A program made the position numbers and the translations under genes. This document shows, piece after piece, positions 1 to 7,295 of a stretch of 36,895 bases of DNA. The notes beneath the pieces were generated by a model. That model ran no database searches and was not told the DNA's origin. It was given only the letters and a program-made list of their open reading frames with translations. The stretch is from Phocaeicola paurosaccharolyticus JCM 15092. Lineage in GTDB: Bacteria; Bacteroidota; Bacteroidia; Bacteroidales; Bacteroidaceae. Numbering within the stretch: the stretch's first letter is position 1; each line of letters starts with the position of its first letter. Location: positions 1 through 36,895 of the forward strand of contig NZ_BAJR01000034.1 of the NCBI RefSeq assembly GCF_000613805.1. Direction: 5' to 3'.

Positions 1-53
1 GTATTGGCAAGTAACTCATATCCAACAACTTAAAACATTTTAAAATAACTGCG

Positions 54-87
54 AATAACCTGCTCATAATGAGTGGGTTATTTTTTT
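54..87 (+). terminator. Rho-independent terminator
   Basis: A 13-bp stem (54-66 with 70-82) with two G-U pairs and a three-base TAA loop is followed by a run of T (83-87). It would end transcription coming from the left, outside the window, and so insulates the HTH/integrase unit. Confidence 0.75.
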
Positions 88-206
88 AACACTTCATAAT
101 TGGTATTTGTTGGAACAAAAGTTTCAGCTTATTTTTGGCCCAAGTTTCATTCCTCTCGCTCAAATACGAGCAACAGCTAAGAGAAAATTGTGATAGAAGG
201 AACAAG

Positions 207-296
207 TGAGACGCTGTGAGAATCACAACTCTGCGCCATTTGTAATTCACGGCACAAGCGTGAGACGCTGTGAGACGCTATGAGACGCTATGAGAC
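207..296 (+). repeat. Decamer direct repeats, TGAGACGCTR
   Basis: Copies start at 207, 261, 271 and 281. Partial copies at 217 (TGAG) and 291 (TGAGAC) extend the two blocks. The 10-bp period puts each copy on the same face of the helix, as expected of operator or recombinase arm sites. The last repeat ends about 29 bases before the start of the seven-HTH gene. Function is inferred from position only. Confidence 0.7.
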
Positions 297-324
297 AAAA
301 GTGTAGACTTAAACAGATACCTCG

Positions 325-1863
325 ATGGAAATAATAAAGCACTGTAAATGCTGCGGAAATCAGTTCATTGCGCACCGAATGGCAACGCTGTACTGTTCCA
401 AAGCGTGCAACGCAAAGGCAACAAGGGTACGTAAGAAGAAAAGTATTCAGCAAGAATATCAAGAGCTCCAAAATGACTTGGAGTCGTCAACTGAGTATTC
501 TATCCCTAATGCGGAATATCTTAGCCCAATTCAAGCAGCAAAACTGCTTGGAGTGAGTCGTGCTACCATATATAGGTATGCACTCGCTGGAGTTATAAAA
601 GCAGTGCAATTTAAGGGGCTTACTATCATCCGAAAATCCGACATTGAGAAGACCTTTGATAATGCGTCTGAGTATAAAAAAAGGATCGCATTCAGTAAGA
701 AAAAGGAAGATAGTGAGTACTATACAATCCGAGACATCAGTGAAAAGTATCATATAGGGAAAAAAGCTATATTGTCTCGTTGCGAACGATGCAGCATTCC
801 CAAGGTTTATGATGGCAGAAACGTTTTCTTCAAAAAAGTATATGTCGATGCTCATTTTGCCGAGTTGATAGAAGAAATTGACTTGGCCAACTATTATACG
901 ACCGAGCAACTAATGGAGAAACTATGCATGTCAAAACAGAATGTGCTGACCTTTGTTTATCGAAATAAGATTCCAAGAATAACTCGTGGCCGTTTAGTCT
1001 ACTATTCAAAAGTCCATATTGACAATTATAAACGCAGAGGTAATGATATCGATACAAACTGGTACACTTATGATGAAATAATAGAAAAGTATGGTTTGTC
1101 TGTGGATCAAATCAGCTATCAAATCCGTCAAGAGAAAATAAAGACAGAAAAGCGCGGTAAGTTCACTATGATTTTCAGATCGGAGTTTGATGAACAAATA
1201 ATAAAAGGAAAGTTTGGCGACATTGAGCGAGACGAGAAGACTGGTAAATTCAATTTTGCCAATAATTCTCATCCAAAAGTGGTAATAAAGAATAAGACTG
1301 GTAATGTTGAAGCTCCTGAAACTCCTGATGGCTATTTTTCGACAGAGGAAATAAGCAAGAAGTACTCTATCAATATCAGGCATGTTCAAAAACTGACGAG
1401 AGAGGCAAGAATACCCAAAATATCACTGAAAGGATTCAACTTCTTTGAGATACCAAGTGTATTGGCTTTGTTCGGATCCTCACAAATTAATGATGGTGTC
1501 AAAGAATGGATTACTCCAGAGGAAATGGAAAAGCAATATAAAATGACCCCCGTAGCCCGCCGTTCATTTACCCATCGTCATAAAATTCCGACCAAGGCTG
1601 AATTTGGCAAAATATTCTACTCAAAGGAACATATAGACAAAGTCAAACATCTGGTCTTTAATGGCAAAGAAAATTACTACTCTGTTCAAGAAGTCATGGA
1701 CAAGTATGAATTGACCAAGGACATGGTATTCTACTACTCTAATAAAAAGAAAGTTACCAAAGTAAAGTGCGGGCAACAAGTCTATCTTCTAAAGACAGAA
1801 ATAGATGAATATATGGCTGAAAGAGCTCAAAACAGCGAATTACTGCCAATTACTGACGATTAA
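325..1863 (+). CDS. Zinc-finger protein with seven tandem excisionase-like HTH modules
   Basis: This 512-residue protein is probably a DNA-binding regulator or excision factor. The N terminus has a C7-x2-C10 ... C24-x3-C28 pattern like a small zinc finger, followed by a basic stretch. Then come seven recognisable copies of an HTH_17/MerR-type module, each opening with an aromatic-[TS]-x-x-E/Q helix and ending with an (I/V)P..(G)..(Y/F) wing: about residues 64-111, 131-178, 189-234, 245-291, 336-382, 394-439 and 450-497. Single-module proteins of this family are common next to ICE integrases; seven in one chain is unusual. It lies just downstream of the decamer repeats and 88 bp upstream of the integrase gene, which suggests control of, or partnership with, the integrase. 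The modules are seen; the role is inferred. Confidence 0.8.
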   Translation: MEIIKHCKCCGNQFIAHRMATLYCSKACNAKATRVRKKKSIQQEYQELQNDLESSTEYSIPNAEYLSPIQAAKLLGVSRATIYRYALAGVIKAVQFKGLTIIRKSDIEKTFDNASEYKKRIAFSKKKEDSEYYTIRDISEKYHIGKKAILSRCERCSIPKVYDGRNVFFKKVYVDAHFAELIEEIDLANYYTTEQLMEKLCMSKQNVLTFVYRNKIPRITRGRLVYYSKVHIDNYKRRGNDIDTNWYTYDEIIEKYGLSVDQISYQIRQEKIKTEKRGKFTMIFRSEFDEQIIKGKFGDIERDEKTGKFNFANNSHPKVVIKNKTGNVEAPETPDGYFSTEEISKKYSINIRHVQKLTREARIPKISLKGFNFFEIPSVLALFGSSQINDGVKEWITPEEMEKQYKMTPVARRSFTHRHKIPTKAEFGKIFYSKEHIDKVKHLVFNGKENYYSVQEVMDKYELTKDMVFYYSNKKKVTKVKCGQQVYLLKTEIDEYMAERAQNSELLPITDD

Positions 1864-1888
1864 CCAGGAATGATAAAAGTGAATGGTA

Positions 1889-1923
1889 GGTCAGCATAGG
1901 AGCATTTAAGACTTTTGCACCAG
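1889..1923 (+). promoter_or_regulatory. Shared motif pair upstream of the integrase
   Basis: GGTCAGCAT (1889-1897) and TTTGCACCAG (1914-1923) are separated by 16 bases, followed by an A-rich leader containing AATTCAAAAA. The same two motifs with the same spacing occur upstream of the small HTH gene at 3124-3158. The TTTG could be the 3' half of a Bacteroidetes -7 box, although the preceding dinucleotide is GA, not TA. Confidence 0.5.
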
Positions 1924-1951
1924 AAAACAATAATTCAAAAACAAATATAAA

Positions 1952-3076
1952 ATGCAGCAATGTAAGACAGTTACACTAAGAAGTCGAGCCAGGCGCAATG
2001 GCACGCATTCTCTGTTTCTGGAATTCTATCCGGGCTACAGAGACCCCAAAACGATGGAACTTATACGTCGTCGTTCATTAGGTATATACATCTATTCAGA
2101 GCCTAAAACACCCAGAGAAAAGGAGTATAACGCTTTAATGATTGAGAAAGCAGAAGCAATCAGATGCAATGTCTATTCTGAGATAATCAATGAGAAATAT
2201 GATTTCTTTAGTAATAACAAGAATAAGGAGAGTTTCTTGGATTATTTTGAAGAAGTAAGCAGAACCAAGCACAACAAATGGTTGTCTTCCCTCAAGCACT
2301 TCAGTGCATTCTGCCATGGCGAATGTTCCTTTGAAGAGTTAGACGTTGAGTTCTGCCGTAAATTCATGGATTATCTGATGAAAGCGAAAAGTCTCTCAAC
2401 GGGAAAACCGCTAAATAGAAATTCTGCTGCCGACTATTGGATCATTTTCAGAAATATTCTCAATCTGGCTTATCGTGAGAGACGAATCAAAGAAAAGATT
2501 GTGGACTACCTTGATTATATCAAGTGGGTTCCAACTGTAAAGGAAAGCTTAACACTTGAAGAATTAAGAAGCCTTTATAATACGCCCTGTTCTATTGAGG
2601 TCATGAAGAAAGCTGTAATTTTTTCATGTTTGACAGGACTTCGCCGAAGCGATATTATCAACTTAACATGGGAGAATGTCCGCAAATATGCGGATGGTGG
2701 TCGGTATTTGGATTTCATTTGTCAGAAGACCAAGGTACAAACTGTTGTTCCAATCAGTAATGAAGCCTATGAACTGATTCAACCAGAGACAGACAAACCT
2801 GTTTTTGCTGGATTCACAAAAGAAATGAGCAATAATGAAATGAGGAGATGGCTAAAGGATTCGGGTATAAAAAAACACATCACATTTCATTGTTTTCGGC
2901 ACACCTACGCCTCATTGCAAATGGAATTAGGTACTGACATCTATACCGTTCAGCATTTGTTGGCACACAAGAACGTCTCCACTACCCAGATTTATGTAGC
3001 GCATGCTTCGCCCAAAACGAGAGAAGCTGCCAACAAAATTAAGTTGAAGGAAGAAGATACAAATGAAAATGAATAA
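1952..3076 (+). CDS. int: Tyrosine recombinase (ICE integrase)
   Basis: This 374-residue site-specific recombinase would integrate and excise the element. It has an N-terminal arm-type DNA-binding region (about 1-90), a SAM-like core-binding domain (about 95-190) and a C-terminal catalytic domain. Visible active-site residues are R231 (TGLRRSD), a lysine at 259 or 261 (QKTK), H313 and R316 (HCFRH), H339 (LLAHKN) and nucleophile Y348 (TQIYVAH). The length is usual for Bacteroidetes phage-integrase-family proteins with this layout. It is the only recombinase in the window and lies near the left side, as expected for an ICE end. Its upstream region shares motifs with that of the small HTH gene at 3180, which suggests coordinated control. 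The target site cannot be told from this sequence. Confidence 0.92.
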   Translation: MQQCKTVTLRSRARRNGTHSLFLEFYPGYRDPKTMELIRRRSLGIYIYSEPKTPREKEYNALMIEKAEAIRCNVYSEIINEKYDFFSNNKNKESFLDYFEEVSRTKHNKWLSSLKHFSAFCHGECSFEELDVEFCRKFMDYLMKAKSLSTGKPLNRNSAADYWIIFRNILNLAYRERRIKEKIVDYLDYIKWVPTVKESLTLEELRSLYNTPCSIEVMKKAVIFSCLTGLRRSDIINLTWENVRKYADGGRYLDFICQKTKVQTVVPISNEAYELIQPETDKPVFAGFTKEMSNNEMRRWLKDSGIKKHITFHCFRHTYASLQMELGTDIYTVQHLLAHKNVSTTQIYVAHASPKTREAANKIKLKEEDTNENE

Positions 3077-3122
3077 TGACCCTAATTACTGATGCTTACG
3101 GTTCACTTACTAGAGTAATCGA

Positions 3123-3158
3123 AGGTCAGCATTGAATCATAGCTGACCTTTGCACCAG
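3123..3158 (+). promoter_or_regulatory. Inverted repeat and shared motif pair upstream of the xis-like gene
   Basis: AGGTCAGC (3123-3130) and GCTGACCT (3142-3149) form a perfect inverted repeat, extendable to 9 bp with 3122 and 3150, around an 11-base spacer. It overlaps the motif pair GGTCAGCAT (3124-3132) and TTTGCACCAG (3149-3158) that also precedes the integrase. It could be a regulator-binding palindrome at a promoter or an RNA hairpin at the start of the transcript. Confidence 0.55.
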
Positions 3159-3179
3159 TAATTCAAAAATATTATAAGT

Positions 3180-3578
3180 ATGACAACAGAAGAAATAACA
3201 TTTAATGACTTGCCCAAAGTAGTAGCACAATTATTGGATAAGATTTCAGGATTGGAGCTTAGTTTCAACAGACTGTATGAAGACATCAAGAAGAATCCAT
3301 CTCGTGCTTCAGAACACATTCCTATGAATATTGATGAAGCCTGTGAATTTCTAAAGATGAAGAAAGGGACAATGTATTATCACCTACAGAACCGCTCGAT
3401 TCCAGCCACGAAGAAAGGTAAAAGCTATATCTTTTTTAAAGATGAGCTGATTAAGTGGGCAGAATCCGGACGAACAACTGAAGTACCATTGACACCCGAA
3501 GAAATGAACGCAGCATTATCTAAACGTGCCGGAAAGAATACACCGACTGATAGAAGTAAGCTATTACGCAAGAAGTAA
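3180..3578 (+). CDS. Excisionase-like helix-turn-helix protein
   Basis: This 132-residue protein is probably a DNA-bending or regulatory factor that partners the integrase. A short acidic helical N terminus (about 1-48) precedes a single HTH_17 excisionase-type module at about 50-98 (MNIDEACEFLKMKKGTMYYH, then IPATKKGKSYIFFKDEL). The tail is basic. It follows the integrase gene by about 100 bp but has its own motif-bearing upstream region, so it may be separately controlled. Similar proteins in Bacteroidetes ICEs are annotated as excisionase or DNA-binding protein; the family fit is good, the excision role is inferred. Confidence 0.8.
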   Translation: MTTEEITFNDLPKVVAQLLDKISGLELSFNRLYEDIKKNPSRASEHIPMNIDEACEFLKMKKGTMYYHLQNRSIPATKKGKSYIFFKDELIKWAESGRTTEVPLTPEEMNAALSKRAGKNTPTDRSKLLRKK

Positions 3579-3778
3579 TGTTAACAAGTGTTTAGTAGTA
3601 ATTTCTATTTGTGTCTATCACGTTACCGACAATGGAAAACAAGAGCCAAACATGTGAAAAAACAATCAGATAAAAGAAATAAAAACAACAGCAAAATATC
3701 ACTTTTGGCGTTTTGTAAAGATAGTTAAGATATTGTGTATCAGTCAGTCTAACTATTACTAATTAAGAGTTTTCTCTC

Positions 3779-3786
3779 TAACTTTG
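3779..3786 (+). promoter_or_regulatory. Bacteroidetes -7 promoter box (TAACTTTG)
   Basis: TAACTTTG matches the Bacteroidetes -7 consensus TAnnTTTG and lies 32 bases before the next ATG. No clear TTTG-type -33 box is visible at the usual distance. The rest of the 240-base gap (3579-3818) shows nothing else I can support. Confidence 0.5.
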
Positions 3787-3818
3787 CAGTCGAAAATAAA
3801 TAATAATTCAAAGTATTT

Positions 3819-4520
3819 ATGACTAATAAGTTTAGAGAGAAATTCTTTTATACCATCCTTACAAACATTGTAAGTGTGTTTGTAATTCTCATCCTGCCTC
3901 TATTCTTTGGAGACAATCATATTATTCAATGGTATTATCAGAAAACAAGTATTCTGTTCACATCATACAGAAACGAATGTACGCTCATCGTTCTTATGAT
4001 TGGAGTTATTCTCTGTCTCTATACCATCAGGAATCATAAGAGAAAAGAAGCAGTGGCTGAGAAAGTTATTCATGAAGCTTTCAATTATCAAGAGATATTG
4101 AAGACCAAGGAAAAAGAACGAGAAGAAATCATTCAAGAAACAAAAAAAGCCATTGGAGATTATCTGAGAATAAGTCTTTGCCCCTACATTCAAGAGAACG
4201 AAATGGAAAAATTGATTCAAAACATAGATAAGTGGGACAATACCAAAGGCTATATATTGCTTCCTGTTATTACCGATGGAAGACTATCTACATTAGATTT
4301 GAGACACATGATATGGAATGTAGGCAAACGACTTGGATGGAATGGAAACAAGTGTGCCACATTCATAAAAGTGTGCTTCCCTATAGAACTTAAAGACCTA
4401 GAAATAGAGACAATCCGCCGAAATCTTCGTCAAAGAGGTAATTGTATTATTGACATCGATATACCAGAATGTGGAGATTACAAATTCCATATAAATCATA
4501 CAAGAAAGTCAAAATTATAA
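3819..4520 (+). CDS. Membrane protein of unknown function
   Basis: I do not recognise the family of this 233-residue protein. Two hydrophobic segments are visible (about residues 11-30 and 49-69), joined by a short polar loop. After them comes a charged, probably helical stretch (about 75-115, rich in K and E) and a soluble C-terminal domain of about 120 residues. This suggests an inner-membrane hairpin with a cytoplasmic domain. It has its own -7 box and stands alone between the integration genes and the replication genes. Entry exclusion or a membrane-tethered regulator are possibilities, with no direct support. Confidence 0.6.
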   Translation: MTNKFREKFFYTILTNIVSVFVILILPLFFGDNHIIQWYYQKTSILFTSYRNECTLIVLMIGVILCLYTIRNHKRKEAVAEKVIHEAFNYQEILKTKEKEREEIIQETKKAIGDYLRISLCPYIQENEMEKLIQNIDKWDNTKGYILLPVITDGRLSTLDLRHMIWNVGKRLGWNGNKCATFIKVCFPIELKDLEIETIRRNLRQRGNCIIDIDIPECGDYKFHINHTRKSKL

Positions 4521-4562
4521 AATTTCTATGTAACAGTGTAGATTGGTTGCATAGTTAAGCAT

Positions 4563-4570
4563 TATCTTTG
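4563..4570 (+). promoter_or_regulatory. Bacteroidetes -7 promoter box (TATCTTTG)
   Basis: TATCTTTG fits TAnnTTTG. A TTGG/TTG-containing stretch at 4543-4549 lies roughly where a -33 element could be, a little close. Transcription from here would give a leader of about 120 bases that contains the hairpin at 4642-4668 before the next gene. Confidence 0.5.
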
Positions 4571-4612
4571 CGAATTATTTACTGTAAGCCTATTAGCGAC
4601 ATAGCTAATTTG

Positions 4613-4668
4613 AAACCCAGTAACAGCCCATCTTGAAATCCCCCAAAGACTCCATCTTGGGTTTTTTT
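4613..4668 (+). terminator. Attenuator-like leader terminator
   Basis: A stem CCCAA-A-GA (4642-4649) with TCTTGGG (4655-4661), one bulged A and a five-base loop, is followed by seven T (4662-4668). An upstream copy of CCATCTTG (4628-4635) repeats the 3' arm (4652-4659), so it can pair with the same 5' arm instead. AAACCCA (4613-4619) can pair with TGGGTTT (4658-4664). Competing pairings inside a leader suggest attenuation; this is inferred from base pairing only. Confidence 0.5.
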
Positions 4669-4734
4669 ATGTGAAATTATTAACAAAAAGAAAAGTTATG
4701 AACCGAAACTACAATCGATCCGGTCTCTCTCTTT

Positions 4735-5472
4735 TTGTTCACAATCAGTAGCAAACAAGAGAAGAACACAAAGAGACCTCTAGTGAAAAATGAAATGTAT
4801 GCGCTCCTTGAGGAAGCCTACAAAGTGTATCAACAAGAGGTATTGCAAGAAGGCAAACTCCACCGTCGTTTTGCCAATGATTTCGCCAATCTACATTCCT
4901 ACATTGAGATTGAAAGCGAAGCAGAAGCTCAATTACACATCAAAAAAATCACTGCTATTTATGAACTGTTGACAGAGCGTATGGATTTGGTGAAAGAGTA
5001 CTTTACCAAAGATCAATTCACGCAGGAAGACTGTGAACTAATGCTTCATAGATTCAACACACAAGAACCTGAAAATTCTCCTTCCACATCCAAGCCACAA
5101 GTATTGGGTTACTTCACCGATCAACAAATAGAACTCATTACAGACTTTGCCAATAAGCAAGATCTATTTAAAAAGAAAGTAAGCCAAGAAGAATTTAAAG
5201 CCCTATTTGCTGGTACTTTGGAAACACCTCTAATCGCCAATCATAATGGTTTGGTAGCCTGTTTTTTGAATTATCTGAGAGACGAACAATATTTGGTGTA
5301 TCCTTGGCAGAAAGTGATTGCCGACAAACAAATGATTTGTTCTAAATCTACTGGTAAATCACTTACTCGTGAGAATCTGAAAAATGCACTATCCTCCTTC
5401 AAAAGTTCACATGGAGTTAAATATCTCCCCTTTGAAGAATTCATCAAACAACTGAAAGTAAAAGAAGAATAG
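4735..5472 (+). CDS. Unknown protein, start uncertain, possible frameshift
   Basis: A 245-residue protein that I do not recognise. It is soluble and mostly helical, without signal peptide or membrane segment. The middle (about 115-245) contains an aromatic-rich region and a conserved-looking SKSTGKSLTRENLKNAL segment. The frame opens only with TTG at 4735; the first ATG is at 4795. A better-looking ATG with an A-rich leader lies at 4698 in another frame and reads 17 codons to a TAG at 4749-4751. Removing one T from the T5 run at 4732-4736 would join the two into one 258-residue protein starting at 4698. It therefore may carry a 1-nt insertion, real or from sequencing. It follows the attenuator-like leader. 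Function unknown. Confidence 0.6.
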   Translation: MFTISSKQEKNTKRPLVKNEMYALLEEAYKVYQQEVLQEGKLHRRFANDFANLHSYIEIESEAEAQLHIKKITAIYELLTERMDLVKEYFTKDQFTQEDCELMLHRFNTQEPENSPSTSKPQVLGYFTDQQIELITDFANKQDLFKKKVSQEEFKALFAGTLETPLIANHNGLVACFLNYLRDEQYLVYPWQKVIADKQMICSKSTGKSLTRENLKNALSSFKSSHGVKYLPFEEFIKQLKVKEE

Positions 5473-5560
5473 ACAAACAAGCGAAAACAAAAAAGCATAC
5501 TTCTCATCATACATCTTAAGAGGTATGGTTGCTTGTTATCTGCACTCGAAACAACGACTG

Positions 5561-5568
5561 TAACTTTG
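5561..5568 (+). promoter_or_regulatory. Bacteroidetes -7 promoter box (TAACTTTG)
   Basis: TAACTTTG matches TAnnTTTG and lies 63 bases before the HTH gene at 5632. A weak hairpin (CATACTTCT at 5496-5504 with AGAGGTATG at 5519-5527) sits just upstream. No clear -33 box was seen. This probably drives the HTH-helicase unit. Confidence 0.45.
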
Positions 5569-5631
5569 TCGCCGAATCGATTCAGAATTGGTGGTACAAA
5601 CACCTAGTGTCAAATAAAATAAGGATCAAAA

Positions 5632-5976
5632 ATGGAGAAGCAAAGAATAAATCAAAAGATACTCTGCAAGAGAATGGATGAATTAGAAATGGCTATTAGT
5701 GAGTTGAACCCACTTGAAGCCAGCGAAATCAATAAACGTCTCTTGAAGATTGAGAATATGTTGTATGCAGCCAAAGATACGCTTACTTCTCAAGAGGCTG
5801 CCAACTATATCGGCATTTCTCTTTCGCAACTATATAAGCTCACCTGTAAATCTAAGATTCCATATTACAAGCCGCAAGGAAAGATGGTGTACTTTGCCAA
5901 GAAAGAGTTAGATGAATGGATGCGCCAAGACCACTGTCCTGTAATAACTCAGAATATCCAATCCAATGAAGTATAA
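5632..5976 (+). CDS. Excisionase-like helix-turn-helix protein
   Basis: A 114-residue DNA-binding protein. A predicted helical N terminus (about 1-50, likely dimerising) precedes one HTH_17 module at about 53-102, with LTSQEAANYIGISLSQLYKL as the HTH and a wing ending in MVYFAKKELDEWM. It is the second of three small proteins of this kind in the window; this one precedes the RecA-like helicase gene, and the 8189 copy precedes a primase-like gene. This pairing suggests an accessory DNA-binding or auto-regulatory role in the replication-type module. It may be cotranscribed with the next genes, as a small frame overlaps its stop by 11 bases. Confidence 0.8.
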   Translation: MEKQRINQKILCKRMDELEMAISELNPLEASEINKRLLKIENMLYAAKDTLTSQEAANYIGISLSQLYKLTCKSKIPYYKPQGKMVYFAKKELDEWMRQDHCPVITQNIQSNEV

Positions 5977-6115
5977 CAAAAAGAGTAAAGACTATATGCT
6001 GACGGATGACCAACTACAGGAGTTGCTCGAAAAATCAACCATTCATGTCTCAACAAACAGCAAGACGACTCAAAAACATTCAAAACAAAAAGATGGCAAG
6101 GAGAAAAACAAATAA
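5966..6115 (+). CDS. Small 49-residue basic protein (candidate)
   Basis: A short frame of 49 codons opens 11 bases before the end of the HTH gene and closes 22 bases inside the helicase gene if that starts at 6093. The product begins MKYNKKSKDYMLTDDQLQEL and ends in a lysine-rich tail. The 11-base overlap with the preceding stop is the same as at 8532/8542 and 10119/10129, which supports a real translationally coupled gene. No domain recognised. It could also be chance. Confidence 0.4.
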   Translation: MKYNKKSKDYMLTDDQLQELLEKSTIHVSTNSKTTQKHSKQKDGKEKNK

Positions 6116-7223
6116 TAAACCTGATAATCTGGTGGTGCAGAACAACATCCAAGAAATGCAGATGCTTTTCAATAGCGATTTTTCCGATGCGCAGTTGGAA
6201 CATTTCTTGAATAAAGGGATGATAAAAGTCTCTGAGAAATTAGAGAAACCGCCACAGATTCTTTGGGTTGGAGATTGCACCATTGCCACCTTTGGTAACT
6301 TCAGTGCTTCGACCGGTAAAGCCAAAAGTAAAAAGACATTCAACGTATCGGCTATGGTTGCAGCTGCACTAATAAATGGCACGGTACTGAATTATCGAGC
6401 CTGCTTGCCATCGGGAAAGCGAAAGATTTTCTACTTCGATACCGAGCAAAGCCGTTACCATTGTAGGAATGTCCATGAACGGATCCTTAAACTGGCAGGA
6501 CTGCCAACCAACACAGATACCGAGAATATCACTTTTATTGGTCTGAGAGAATACACTCCCAGTCTTCGTATAAGCCTAATTGATTATGCACTCAGAAAAA
6601 GCGAAGGATACGGGTTGGTTATCATCGATGGATTGAGAGATTTGATGTACGACATCAACAATGCCAAGGAAGCAACCGACGTGATGACAATGTTAATGTC
6701 CTGGACAAGCAGTTACGATTTGCATATCCATTGCGTACTCCACCTCAATAAGAATGACAGCAATACTCGTGGGCATATTGGAACAGAGTTAGAAAACAAG
6801 GCTGAAACGGTATTGATTGTCAGTAAGGACAAGCAGAACACTGATATCAGTGAAGTTCGTCCGATGCACATGCGAGACAAAGAGTTCTATCCATTTGCCT
6901 TTCACATCGATAGCAATGCACTTCCTGTTTTGGAAGAAGGCTATCATGTTACGGTGTGTAAACCAAAGGATATGCCCCTCACGTCATTGCCTGAGAATGT
7001 TCACAAAGAAGTTTTGGATGAGCTATTCAGTCAACGTACTCCTGAAAAATACGTAGATATGGTAAAAGCCCTAAATGAGTTCTATGCCCAAAAAGGCTAT
7101 AAAAAAGGGACTAATGCCACGAAAGAATTACTAAAGCTTCTATCAGAGAAATCCATTATTACAAAAGATGACGCAGGCTATCATTACAACCCTGAGATTA
7201 TCAAAAATGAAACAAGTAAATAA
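6093..7223 (+). CDS. RecA-like (RepA/AAA_25-type) helicase/ATPase
   Basis: A RecA-fold ATPase of 376 residues from the ATG at 6093; the same frame is open from 6006, but that N terminus overlaps the small frame at 5966-6115 and looks non-coding. A Walker A-like loop with GKAKSKKTF lies near residues 74-83, where lysines replace the usual second glycine as in other Bacteroidetes mobile-element members. Walker B is the GLVIIDGLRDL stretch near 173-183. HCVLHLNKNDSNTRGHIGTE matches the RepA-type segment that follows Walker B. The C terminus may carry a small winged-helix domain. It likely unwinds or replicates element DNA together with the primase-like products downstream. Confidence 0.8.
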   Translation: MARRKTNNKPDNLVVQNNIQEMQMLFNSDFSDAQLEHFLNKGMIKVSEKLEKPPQILWVGDCTIATFGNFSASTGKAKSKKTFNVSAMVAAALINGTVLNYRACLPSGKRKIFYFDTEQSRYHCRNVHERILKLAGLPTNTDTENITFIGLREYTPSLRISLIDYALRKSEGYGLVIIDGLRDLMYDINNAKEATDVMTMLMSWTSSYDLHIHCVLHLNKNDSNTRGHIGTELENKAETVLIVSKDKQNTDISEVRPMHMRDKEFYPFAFHIDSNALPVLEEGYHVTVCKPKDMPLTSLPENVHKEVLDELFSQRTPEKYVDMVKALNEFYAQKGYKKGTNATKELLKLLSEKSIITKDDAGYHYNPEIIKNETSK

Positions 7224-7226
7224 CGA

Positions 7227-7272
7227 GTTTAAGGTTTAAGTTTAATCGGGTATATATATAGTAAACTATACC
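7227..7272 (+). repeat. AT-rich repeats between helicase and primase genes
   Basis: GTTTAAG occurs twice in tandem (7227-7240), followed by a partial TTTAA. Nine bases on, GGTATA (7249-7254) and TATACC (7267-7272) form an inverted repeat around an AT-rich centre. Its place between a RepA-like helicase gene and a primase-like gene makes it a candidate origin or regulatory site, without direct evidence. Confidence 0.4.
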
Positions 7273-7295
7273 TATCGCTCAAAAAATATAGCATT

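Larger units (their letters stand above)
1..324. other. Left non-coding region with terminator and decamer repeats
   Basis: No convincing gene lies here. The stretch holds a rho-independent terminator (54-87) and a set of 10-bp direct repeats (207-296), both listed separately. The first 50 bases may be the end of a neighbouring unit or flanking chromosome. I found no tRNA and no direct repeat that could be matched to the right end of the window, so I cannot place an attachment site. Confidence 0.6.

Noticed and set aside
207..296. Possible CRISPR array
   Set aside because: The repeat unit is 10 bases, copies are head to tail without spacers of regular size, and no cas genes are present.
6717..6790. 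His-rich LHIHCVLHLNK segment as a relaxase metal site
   Set aside because: The context (ATPase with Walker-like motifs, RGHIGTE downstream) is that of RepA-type helicases, and no catalytic Tyr region is present.
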